Assembly: GCA_019245115.1 (NCBI GenBank)
Contig: JAFARZ010000422.1
Coordinates: 1-64,000, forward strand
Origin: Streptosporangiaceae bacterium
Lineage (GTDB): Bacteria > Actinomycetota > Actinomycetes > Streptosporangiales > Streptosporangiaceae
Length of the DNA stretch: 64,000 nucleotides
Direction of reading: 5' to 3'
The notes beneath the pieces were generated by a model. It was given only the letters and a program-made list of their open reading frames with translations. It did no database searches and was not told the DNA's origin. Shown here piece by piece: positions 33,507 to 41,493 of the stretch. The stretch's first letter is position 1. Each line of letters starts with the position of its first letter. The position numbers and the translations under genes are program-made.

Positions 33507-35425
33507 GCGCCCGTACGGCAGTGGCTGCGCAGCGGTGGGGCCAGGTCGATGGCCGGGTTGCCGTCGAAGAACCCCGCCGGTTTCAGTGTGAACCCGGTGT
33601 ATTCGCACGGCATCACCGGGAAGTCCTCTGGCTGGCAGAAATGTGTCGTGCCAACCGTGTGCCACAGCACGATATCGGTGTCCGTCACCGGCCGGTCGGC
33701 GGCGGTCCACGCGGGAAGCCCGGCACCGCCCGGATGCTGATTCGGGAAGTCACCGGCGGGCCGCTGCTCGTCCGCGTGGTATGGCGTCACCCACAGATGC
33801 TTGGTGGCGAACGCCGCGCGCGCGGTGATGGCCGCCGGCTCCTGGGCGAGCAGCGGAGCGCTGGCCTGCGGGATGAGCTTGTACCCGACGGGCTCGCCGC
33901 AGGCGTTGAGCGAGCGGTGATTTACCACCTTCCAGCATCGCGCCCGCTCCGGCGCGGCCATCCGTTGGGCGGCTGACTCTGTCTCCAGCAGCGTGGCCTG
34001 GGCGGTGAAGGCGTTCCCGTACGGGTTTGCGGGCCCCTGCGGCACCGGCATGGCGTCCACCTCGTACACCGAGTTCACCGGGCCGTCCAGGCACATGTCG
34101 AGGCGGTAGCAGAACATGTGCTGATGATGGGGGCCGGCGAGTTCGGGCGTGACCGGGTTGGCGTAGGGCACCCGGGCGCCCGGCTGGACGGCCTGCGTCT
34201 GGATGATCCCCGTCAGCTTGACCTCGGCCGCGATGGTGCCGTCCAGGTAGAAGTACCAGAAGAAGCCGTAGTCGTAGTTGCTTACCGTCGCGAAGGAGGA
34301 CACCACCATCCGGCGCGACCGGCGTACCTCACTTGTTCCGCTGGCGAGATCTGTGTGCTTCCATAGGACTCCGTAATCCTCCTCATGCAGGCAGATGGCC
34401 CGCGGCAGGGTGCTGGCATTCCCGTCCTCGTCCACCTGGACCGCGTCGAGGTAGACGATCTCTCCCAGGCAGTCGCAGCCGAGCTCCAGAGAATTAGCCG
34501 CCTTGCCGAGGCCGCCATCACCGGCGTCGAACGCGTTCTTCCACCAGTGGTTGGGCGACGCCGACCCGTAGGGCACCACCATCTCCGGCATGCTGGCCCG
34601 GTAGATGACCGGCCGCGTGCGCTCGCCGTCGATATAGCAGATCTCGTGCAGCACCAGCCCCTCGATGGGATGCATCGACACCCGCATCTGCCACGGCCCC
34701 CAGCGCAGGCACCCGTCCGAGGTGGTGAAACCCGGGCCGAGCGGCTGGACGATCTCCAGCGGGGCGAGCTCACGCAGTATGCCCTGACTGGCCGCGTCGT
34801 ATCTGCCGCTCGCGGCCGGAACCGGCACCGGTTCTCCATCGAAGATCTCCAGGACCTCACCCGTGTCACGATCGGCGATGGCCACCAGGTTCTCCACCGG
34901 ACGCGCGTACGGATTGCCGCCCGGACCGTCGAGGACGTAGGCGACCCCGCGTGCCAGGCGGCGGCCGGATGCATCGATATCGAGCCCGAAGTTGCTGGCC
35001 GGCCACGGATCCACCTGCACGCACGACATATCAGTAATGCCGCGCCTGGCCAGGGCCGCGCGGAACCCCGGATCGGACTTGATCTGTTCCGCGTTGGCCA
35101 CCCATTCCTCGACCATGATGGGCGGCTGTTCGCCGGTGATGCGGCTCGCCACCGACTGATCATCCAGGCAGACGGTCACCAGCCAGGTGGTCTGAGTTGA
35201 CCGGTCGTACAAGACACAGAGCACTTCTCTGGGGACGGCTTGACCGTCCCAGCCGAGAACCGCTTCCTTGGGGGGTTCGACGAGGGCGCAGTAGACGACA
35301 CGGGTGCCGCGGCCGACACCGGAGCCGAGCGCGAGCTGGCATGCGGTGGCGGCCTCGGTCACGGTGAGCGGAGCCAGCGGATGACGAGCCCCTACCGTTT
35401 CGCTGGCTGTCTGCGTCATCGTCAT
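33503..35425 (-). CDS. Copper-containing topaquinone amine oxidase
   Basis: A 640-residue primary amine oxidase. The topaquinone precursor is Tyr384 in SNYDYG, copper ligands are His434 and His436 (HHQH) and His595 (GTTHFCQ), and the catalytic base is Asp300 (AFDAGD). These positions almost match the Arthrobacter phenylethylamine oxidase (382, 431, 433, 592, 298), supporting full length and activity. It converts a primary amine to an aldehyde with H2O2 and ammonia; Tyr-to-TPQ conversion is self-catalysed by copper. It is coupled to the monooxygenase by ATGA overlap. A link to polyketide tailoring or amine salvage is inference. Confidence 0.93.
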   Translation of the reverse strand: MTMTQTASETVGARHPLAPLTVTEAATACQLALGSGVGRGTRVVYCALVEPPKEAVLGWDGQAVPREVLCVLYDRSTQTTWLVTVCLDDQSVASRITGEQPPIMVEEWVANAEQIKSDPGFRAALARRGITDMSCVQVDPWPASNFGLDIDASGRRLARGVAYVLDGPGGNPYARPVENLVAIADRDTGEVLEIFDGEPVPVPAASGRYDAASQGILRELAPLEIVQPLGPGFTTSDGCLRWGPWQMRVSMHPIEGLVLHEICYIDGERTRPVIYRASMPEMVVPYGSASPNHWWKNAFDAGDGGLGKAANSLELGCDCLGEIVYLDAVQVDEDGNASTLPRAICLHEEDYGVLWKHTDLASGTSEVRRSRRMVVSSFATVSNYDYGFFWYFYLDGTIAAEVKLTGIIQTQAVQPGARVPYANPVTPELAGPHHQHMFCYRLDMCLDGPVNSVYEVDAMPVPQGPANPYGNAFTAQATLLETESAAQRMAAPERARCWKVVNHRSLNACGEPVGYKLIPQASAPLLAQEPAAITARAAFATKHLWVTPYHADEQRPAGDFPNQHPGGAGLPAWTAADRPVTDTDIVLWHTVGTTHFCQPEDFPVMPCEYTGFTLKPAGFFDGNPAIDLAPPLRSHCRTGA

Positions 35426-35547
35426 CAGGCATCTCCGTCCTTTGACCAGGTACTGACGAGCGGTTTCGATGTGTAATCCAGGGTGTGTAATCCAGGGTGC
35501 GTAATCCAGGATGTGTCTTCCGGCACGCTCACGAGAAGGGACAAGCG

Positions 35548-36432
35548 ATGCGACATCTGGCAGGCAAGATCGCGGTTGTCACCGGCGCGGCCAGCGGTAT
35601 CGGACTGGCCTTGAGCAGGCGCCTGGGGGCGGACGGGATGAGCGTGATGATGGCGGACGTGGAGGAGACGGCGCTAGCGGCGGCCGCGGAGGAACTTTCC
35701 GCGGAAGGCATCGAAGTGGCCGCCACGGTCACCGATGTCAGCGACGCGGAGTCCGTTGACGCCCTGGCCAGCGCCACGCTCCGGCGCTTCGGCGCGGTGC
35801 ATGTGCTCTGCAACAACGCGGGCGTGTCGCGGGGCGGGCCGGCCTGGGATATCCCGCTGTCGATGTGGGGATGGATCGCGGGTGTCAATCTCTTCGGCAT
35901 CGTGCACGGCATCCGGTCATTCGTACCGCACCTGATCGCGCAGCGGGAAGGCCATGTGGTCAACACCGCCTCCATGGGAGGAATGCTCGCCGGACCATGG
36001 ATGAGCCCTTACCACGCCACCAAATACGCGGCAGTGGCGATATCGGAATCCCTTTACCACGAGCTGGCCGCCGTTGGCTCGCCGGTGCGGGTGTCCGTGC
36101 TCTGCCCCGGGATGGTGCGCACCAGGATTCATGAGGCTTACCGCAACTGGCCGGCCAGGTATGGCGCCTGGCCGGTTGTCCATGACTCACCGGCCATCGC
36201 GAAATGGCGGCAGACGGCGAGCGCGCGGGTCGGAGCGGGACACGACCCGGCGACCATAGCCACCGCCGTCCGCGACGCCATTCTGCGCGAGCAGTTCTGG
36301 ATCCTCACTCATCCCGAATTCGGCGACGCGCTCCGTGACAAGTACGACGGGGCCCTGGAGGGGCGCAATCCGCGGCTCCTGCCCTTACCCGCGTTCAACC
36401 GCCTAACTGCGGCACTCGAACGCGCGAAATGA
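35548..36432 (+). CDS. Short-chain dehydrogenase/reductase
   Basis: A 294-residue classical SDR with cofactor motif TGAASGIG, NNAG and catalytic YHATK (Tyr155, Lys159). ATG 35548 is chosen because AGAAGGGA lies just upstream; an earlier in-frame GTG at 35497 would only add an unconserved leader. The cofactor is NAD(P)H. It diverges from the copper amine oxidase and overlaps the PPTase gene tail-to-tail by 38 nt. A ketone/alcohol interconversion in tailoring is likely but unproven. Confidence 0.88.
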   Translation: MRHLAGKIAVVTGAASGIGLALSRRLGADGMSVMMADVEETALAAAAEELSAEGIEVAATVTDVSDAESVDALASATLRRFGAVHVLCNNAGVSRGGPAWDIPLSMWGWIAGVNLFGIVHGIRSFVPHLIAQREGHVVNTASMGGMLAGPWMSPYHATKYAAVAISESLYHELAAVGSPVRVSVLCPGMVRTRIHEAYRNWPARYGAWPVVHDSPAIAKWRQTASARVGAGHDPATIATAVRDAILREQFWILTHPEFGDALRDKYDGALEGRNPRLLPLPAFNRLTAALERAK

Positions 36433-37072
36433 CAATCGCGGTAACAATAAGGCCGTCACTGATCAGCCACCGGCCATTGAACCCGGTAAGCGCCTCGCCG
36501 TTCACGACCGGGCCCTCAACCAGCAGCCGCGCACTGAACGTGCGGCAGTCCGGATCAAAGTCGACGACCGCGTCTTCGAAGCCGAGCCATCGTCCGGTCA
36601 GCGGGAACCATGCCTTGTAGACGGTTTCCTTGGCGCAGAACAGCATGCGGTCCCAGCGCATCCGCGGAACGGCCGCGGCCAGCGCGGCCACCCTCGCCTG
36701 CTCGTCCGGGGAGGCCACCGCCCCGAGCACTCCGTCCGGCAGCTTGTCGTGCGGCTCGGCGTCCAGGCCGATGGTGACTATGTCCCGGTCGAAAGCGACC
36801 GCGGAGGCCCGGTATCCGGCACAGTGCGTGATGCTACCCACCACGCCTGGCGGCCACTGCGGAGCGCCGCGCGTCCCGGGCACGATGGGCACGGGCGGGA
36901 TGCCGAGCCGGGCCAGCGCGGCACGGGCGCAGGCCCGGGCCGTCGTGAATTCCCTTCGCCGTTTGTCCACCGCATTGGCGATGACAGCTTCCTCATCGCG
37001 GAACAGCGTCGCCGGGAGGTCCCCGAACGCCTCCTCCCCGGCCACCTCCGGTGGCAGCAGGTCCTGGATCAC
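36395..37072 (-). CDS. 4'-phosphopantetheinyl transferase (EntD/Sfp-like)
   Basis: A 225-residue protein starting at GTG 37072, which overlaps the phosphoesterase stop (GTGA). It has the EntD-type signatures SITHC, IGLDAEP (Mg-binding Asp/Glu) and FCAKETVYKAW. It transfers phosphopantetheine from CoA to carrier protein serines and would activate the discrete ACP and the five PKS ACPs. It is the third gene of a minus-strand set with the phosphoesterase and the iminopeptidase. Confidence 0.9.
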   Translation of the reverse strand: MIQDLLPPEVAGEEAFGDLPATLFRDEEAVIANAVDKRRREFTTARACARAALARLGIPPVPIVPGTRGAPQWPPGVVGSITHCAGYRASAVAFDRDIVTIGLDAEPHDKLPDGVLGAVASPDEQARVAALAAAVPRMRWDRMLFCAKETVYKAWFPLTGRWLGFEDAVVDFDPDCRTFSARLLVEGPVVNGEALTGFNGRWLISDGLIVTAIVISRVRVPQLGG

Positions 37073-37917
37073 GCCGGACCGCTCTCGGTCGCGGGTACCG
37101 GCAGGATCTGCCGTGGCACTCGCGGAGGGCGGGCGCGATGCTTCCACTCCCGCGGGTAGCCGAGCGACACCTCCACGAACCGGACGCCGTCGTACCAGGT
37201 CGTCCTGGGAATGTGCAGATGACCGTAGACCACCGCGGCCGCGTTGAACCGGACATGCCAGTCACTGGTACGCGTCGTGCCGCACCACTGGGCGAACTCC
37301 GGGTACCGGAGGACCCGCGTCGGCTCCCGGACCAGGGGATAATGCGACACGAAGACAACCTGCCGCGCGGGATCCAGCGCGGCGAGCCGTTGTTCGGTGG
37401 CCGCTACCCTCGCCCAGCACCAGGCTTCGCGGCTGGGGAACGGATCGTGAAACAGCATCGCCTCGTCGCTGCACACGATGCCGGTCTGGTAGGCATAGGC
37501 CAGCCCCTGCTCCTTGGTGGCCGCGCCGTCCGGCAGGAACGTGTAGTCATACAGCAGGAACAAGGGCACGATCGTCACGGCATCGCCCGCTCCCTCCCAC
37601 ACCGGGTAAGGATCCTCGGGAGTGACGATGCCGAGGCCGCGGCACATCTGGACGAGATACTGGTAGCGCTCCTCACCGCGCAACCGGATCGGGTCGTCGC
37701 GATGCGTCCACAGCTCGTGATTGCCGGGAGTCCACACGACCTTGACGAAACGCTCACTGAGCGTACGCAACGCCCACTCGATATCCGTGGACAATTCCCC
37801 GACGTCGCCCGCCACCAGCAGCCAGTCGCCCTCGGATGACGGACGGGTGCCCTCGAGAATCTCCCGGTTCTCCGGGAAGGCCACATGGAAGTCACTCAGC
37901 GCCAGCAGGTTGGGCAT
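37069..37917 (-). CDS. Calcineurin-like metallophosphoesterase
   Basis: A 282-residue enzyme whose start ATG 37917 lies one base past the iminopeptidase stop; longer in-frame starts would overlap that gene. Metal-binding blocks are SDFHV, AGDVGE, PGNHEL, SHYP and GHLHIPR, the dinuclear metallophosphatase pattern. It is coupled to the PPTase. I have seen such phosphoesterase-PPTase pairs in other actinobacterial clusters but the substrate is not known to me. No signal peptide, so probably cytosolic. Confidence 0.85.
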   Translation of the reverse strand: MPNLLALSDFHVAFPENREILEGTRPSSEGDWLLVAGDVGELSTDIEWALRTLSERFVKVVWTPGNHELWTHRDDPIRLRGEERYQYLVQMCRGLGIVTPEDPYPVWEGAGDAVTIVPLFLLYDYTFLPDGAATKEQGLAYAYQTGIVCSDEAMLFHDPFPSREAWCWARVAATEQRLAALDPARQVVFVSHYPLVREPTRVLRYPEFAQWCGTTRTSDWHVRFNAAAVVYGHLHIPRTTWYDGVRFVEVSLGYPREWKHRARPPRVPRQILPVPATESGPA

Positions 37918-37918
37918 G

Positions 37919-38815
37919 TCAGCCCACGGCCTGCTCATGACGAGCAGCTTCGGCCGCGGCCAGGAACGAGTTGACCTCACCGAAGAATTCCGCCGGCCGC
38001 TCCGCGAAGCACAGATGCGAGGCATCCTCGATGATGGCGTGCCGCGAATGAGGGATGCGGCGGCTCATGTCCGCCATGTGCTCGGGGCGGCATTCGTCAT
38101 AGCGGCCGCCGATGAGCAGGGTCGGCACCGTGATCTCGCCGAGGCGGTCCGTCACATCCCAGTGTCTCAGGTTGCCGGTCACCGTGAACTCGCTGGGACC
38201 ATTCATCGTGGCGTACACGTCGTAGCCGGTCTCGGCGAAGGACCGTTCCAGGCAGTCCGGCCATGGATCGAGACGGCAGAAGTGCTCACGGTAGAAGCCC
38301 AGGATGGCCGCCTGGTATTCGGGGCATGCGGTGAAGCCTCTGGCCTCGTGGTCGCGGATGAGCCTGACGGCCCCGGCTGGCTGCTGCCTGAGCAGTTCCT
38401 CGCAATCGGCCGCCCATCTGGGCATGCTCGCCGGGCTGCCGCACAGGATGAGGCTCCGCAATTCGGGTTTGCGGTCCAGGACGTACTGCAGGGCGAGAAT
38501 GCCGCCCCAGGAACTGCCGAACAGATGCAGGCGGTCCAGGCCGAGAGCCGCGCGTACCTGCGCTAGTTCCTCAACGAACCGGTCGATGACCCACAGCGCC
38601 GGGTTGCCGGGCCGGTCGGACCGGCCGCAGCCAAGCTGGTCATAGAAGATGACCCGGCGATCGGCGGCCAGCGCTTCGAGCGGCTCCAGGTTGTAGTGGG
38701 TGGAGCCAGGACCGCCATGCAGGCACAGCAGCGGTGTCGCGTCACCCCCGCCTACGTCGCGGTACCAGACCCTGCCACCGGGAACATCGATATAGCCTTC
38801 GCTCACGTCTCTCAT
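37919..38815 (-). CDS. Prolyl iminopeptidase-like alpha/beta hydrolase (VinJ-like deprotecting amidase)
   Basis: A 298-residue peptidase family S33 protein with oxyanion motif HGGPGST, nucleophile elbow GSSWGG (Ser102), and later Asp (YDECRPEH) and His (DASHLCF). Prolyl iminopeptidases remove an N-terminal residue. In vicenistatin-type pathways VinJ removes the protecting aminoacyl group from the finished chain, freeing the amine for macrolactam closure. Its presence with both ligases and the acyltransferase completes that set. It heads the operon with the phosphoesterase and PPTase. Confidence 0.85.
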   Translation of the reverse strand: MRDVSEGYIDVPGGRVWYRDVGGGDATPLLCLHGGPGSTHYNLEPLEALAADRRVIFYDQLGCGRSDRPGNPALWVIDRFVEELAQVRAALGLDRLHLFGSSWGGILALQYVLDRKPELRSLILCGSPASMPRWAADCEELLRQQPAGAVRLIRDHEARGFTACPEYQAAILGFYREHFCRLDPWPDCLERSFAETGYDVYATMNGPSEFTVTGNLRHWDVTDRLGEITVPTLLIGGRYDECRPEHMADMSRRIPHSRHAIIEDASHLCFAERPAEFFGEVNSFLAAAEAARHEQAVG

Positions 38816-39953
38816 GTTCTCCCAAGCCTCATGCGCGGGGGAAGTCCCCCGTTACGTTGACACCCGGTGGGCCGGCATAGCAGCATTAGCGGACATGGCA
38901 TTCGGTAGCCATTTTACACCACATATGGTTGTGGCCGAGTGGTCACGAGGTCGCGGTTGGCAGCCAATCCGGCTTATCAGCTATTCGGCGTTGTCACTAG
39001 CGCCATCCGCTATGGCCCTGCACTACGGGCAAGCGATCTTCGAAGGCATGAAAGCCTTTCCGCGGGCGGGCGGTATGGGCAGCATTTTCCGGCCCCGCCG
39101 GTGCGCCGCGCGTTTCAACAAGAGCGCGGCGAGGCTGGAAATGCCCCCGCTGCCAGCGGATAGTTTCATTATGGCCTGCGAGGAACTGGTCCGCACGGAC
39201 ATCACGCAGGTGCCTGTATCAGGCGGGCAATGCCTTTATCTGCGGCCTTTTATGATCGCGACAGAGGCCTCCCTAGGGCTGCGGGTCGCCGATGAATATC
39301 TCTTCGGAATAATCGCTTCGCCGCTCGGCTATTCCGCCGATACGCCAGGCGGGATTGCCGTATGGTGCCCGGAAGATCACATACGCGCCGCCGCCGGAGG
39401 AACCGGGGACGCCAAATGCGCCGGCAATTACGCGGCCAGCCTGGTCGGCAAAGCGGAGGCGGCCCGGCACGGCTGCGAGGAGGCGCTGTGGCTCGACGCG
39501 GCCGAGCACCGGTGGCTCGAGGAACTGAGCGCCATGAACTTCTTCTGTGTCTCGCGCCGCGCCGACGGCACACTCGAACTGGCCTCGCCGTCGCTGAACG
39601 GGACAATTCTGGACGGGCACACCCGGGACAGCCTCTTGCGGCTGGCGGCGCGACAAGGAATCCGCACCGCGGAACGGCCGGTGGAACTCGCCGAGGTGAC
39701 GCGCCCGGACAGTTCGGTGGTCGAGGCCTTCGCCTGCGGGACCGGCGTGACCGTCATACCGATAACCCGCATCGTGACCAGGCACGGCGGTCACCAGATC
39801 GGCGATGGCCGGCCCGGTTCCCTGACCGCGCGACTGCGCGGTGAACTCATCGCGATCCAGGAGGGCCGGATTCCCGACGACTACGGGTGGATGCACGACG
39901 TGCCGCAGGAACTCACGGTGTCGGGGAGGGTGCCCTTCGCTCCGAGCTTGTAG
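38814..39953 (+). CDS. Class IV (branched-chain-type) aminotransferase
   Basis: A PLP enzyme of the IlvE fold. HYGQAIFEGMKAF, YLRPFM, GGTGDAKCAGNYAASL (PLP Lys201 from this start) and FACGTG match branched-chain aminotransferases. The 379-residue frame begins at ATG 38814, which interlocks with the opposite-strand iminopeptidase start (CATG); another in-frame ATG is at 38895. Only the longer form includes a TTA codon (38886-38888). The first codons are unusually AT-rich. It could make or deaminate an amino acid for the pathway, or be a metabolic paralogue. It overlaps the next gene tail-to-tail by 73 nt. Confidence 0.87.
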   Translation: MFSQASCAGEVPRYVDTRWAGIAALADMAFGSHFTPHMVVAEWSRGRGWQPIRLISYSALSLAPSAMALHYGQAIFEGMKAFPRAGGMGSIFRPRRCAARFNKSAARLEMPPLPADSFIMACEELVRTDITQVPVSGGQCLYLRPFMIATEASLGLRVADEYLFGIIASPLGYSADTPGGIAVWCPEDHIRAAAGGTGDAKCAGNYAASLVGKAEAARHGCEEALWLDAAEHRWLEELSAMNFFCVSRRADGTLELASPSLNGTILDGHTRDSLLRLAARQGIRTAERPVELAEVTRPDSSVVEAFACGTGVTVIPITRIVTRHGGHQIGDGRPGSLTARLRGELIAIQEGRIPDDYGWMHDVPQELTVSGRVPFAPSL

Positions 39954-41482
39954 GCGATGATCAGCGGCTGCTGCGTCTTCGACAGGACCACGGCCGCCCC
40001 CACGATCACGTAACCGCCGTCGATCGCGACCGGGGCATCCGATCCCGCCGACAGCGGCGTCTTCAGCAGGATCGCTCCGGTTTTCGTGGCGAACGCGTAG
40101 AGATAGCCGTTGAATGTCGTCGTGAAAACGACGTCGTTGGTGATCGAGGCGCCGCCGAACGGCACGGCGGGAAGCTGGTCGTCCCAGGCGATCTTCCCGG
40201 TGTCCTGGTCCACGGCGACCAGTTCGCCGGTGGCCGCGGCCAGTCTCGCCCCGATGTTGCTGTCGTCCGGCCCGGACTCGCTCCCGTACGTGGTCGAGAG
40301 GTCGGTCACGGCGGCGAAGGCATCCGAGCCGTTGCTCCCCAGCGGGGTCTCCATACCGCCGACGTCGCCGGGCTCCACGGTGACGGTGGCCGGCAGCGGC
40401 ATCGGCGAGGCCGGCGAGAGGAACTCGGTGAGCAGCCCGTCGTTGTCGTGGCCGTTGTGCACGCCAACCGGACGGCTCCACAGCAGCTTGCCGGTCCGCG
40501 CGTCGAGCTCGATCATGATGCCGCCCTTGCCGCCGTCGATCACCACCGGCCGGCCGCCGGCGAACGTGAGTACCGGCGAATTCTGCAGGTCATGGTCGTA
40601 GAGATCGTGCGGGGTCAGCTGGTAATACCACAGGACCTTGCCGTGGCGGCTCAGTTTCACGACCGAGTCGGTGTACAGGTTCGGGCCGAGCCTGCTCGTC
40701 CCCCACGGATAGCCGGGGGCGCCGCCCGGCGGGGCCGGGTTCGCGACTCCGACGTAGATGTTGCCCTGGCTGTCGAACGAAGGCGGGTACCACAGCCCGC
40801 CGCCTGAATTGACAGCCGGGTTGCCCCACAGGTCGTCCCCGGCCTCGTTCCAGGACCACTCCGGCGCGCCGGTCCGGGCGTTGAGCGCCCACAGGACTCC
40901 CGCGTCGCCCGGAGGGTTCGGATTGGACACATTGGACGGCACGGTCGACACGTACACGGTGCCCTTGTTATAGCCGGGGGCCATGTCGATGCCCTCGGTG
41001 GCGTTACTGATGAGGGTCCGGCTCCACAGCTGCGCGCCTGTGGCAGCGTCAAGGGCGACCGCCGCGCTGGCTGTCACGGTGTACACGGTCCCGTTGACCA
41101 CGTTGACGCCGTCCGGTCCGGCATTCGGCGAGTTGTACACATGCTTCCAGAGGACCTTACCCGTGGTCAGCTGGATCGCCATCACGTTCGAATCGAGATC
41201 CTGCAGGTACACCACGCCGTCGACCACGACGGGCGTGGTGGCGTAGCCGCCGGGAAGAGCGGGCGCGGTGATCGGCACGGTCCACGCCACTCCCAGCCGC
41301 GAGACGTTCGAGCTGTTGATCGGACCGGCGACATCCCGGGTGTTCTCCAGGTTGGCGCCGGGCAGCGTCCAGCCACGTGCGGGCAAATCCCTGTTGTTAC
41401 TCGTGTAACCACCAGCGACGAGACTTGCGGAGATCACCACAGCACCGCTGGCAGCCGCTGCTCGTTTAACCAGGGGACTCAT
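39881..41482 (-). CDS. Secreted PQQ-type beta-propeller (quinoprotein-like) protein
   Basis: A 533-residue protein with a basic N-terminus and hydrophobic stretch (about 5-24) that looks like a signal peptide. It has repeated propeller docking motifs such as GKVLWKH, GAQLWSR, GKLLWSRP and GKIAWDD. TPHDLYDHDLQNSPVL resembles the catalytic-Asp region of quinoprotein alcohol dehydrogenases. It may oxidise an alcohol outside the cell using PQQ, but I saw no cytochrome c domain or PQQ biosynthesis genes. It starts 11 nt after the ThDP enzyme and is probably co-transcribed with it. Confidence 0.8.
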   Translation of the reverse strand: MSPLVKRAAAASGAVVISASLVAGGYTSNNRDLPARGWTLPGANLENTRDVAGPINSSNVSRLGVAWTVPITAPALPGGYATTPVVVDGVVYLQDLDSNVMAIQLTTGKVLWKHVYNSPNAGPDGVNVVNGTVYTVTASAAVALDAATGAQLWSRTLISNATEGIDMAPGYNKGTVYVSTVPSNVSNPNPPGDAGVLWALNARTGAPEWSWNEAGDDLWGNPAVNSGGGLWYPPSFDSQGNIYVGVANPAPPGGAPGYPWGTSRLGPNLYTDSVVKLSRHGKVLWYYQLTPHDLYDHDLQNSPVLTFAGGRPVVIDGGKGGIMIELDARTGKLLWSRPVGVHNGHDNDGLLTEFLSPASPMPLPATVTVEPGDVGGMETPLGSNGSDAFAAVTDLSTTYGSESGPDDSNIGARLAAATGELVAVDQDTGKIAWDDQLPAVPFGGASITNDVVFTTTFNGYLYAFATKTGAILLKTPLSAGSDAPVAIDGGYVIVGAAVVLSKTQQPLIIAYKLGAKGTLPDTVSSCGTSCIHP

Positions 41483-41493
41483 CAGGCTCCCTC

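Noticed and set aside
33507-33710. Longer N-terminus for the monooxygenase
   Set aside because: It would overlap the amine oxidase gene; ATG 33506 matches the family start and overlaps the previous stop by 4 nt.
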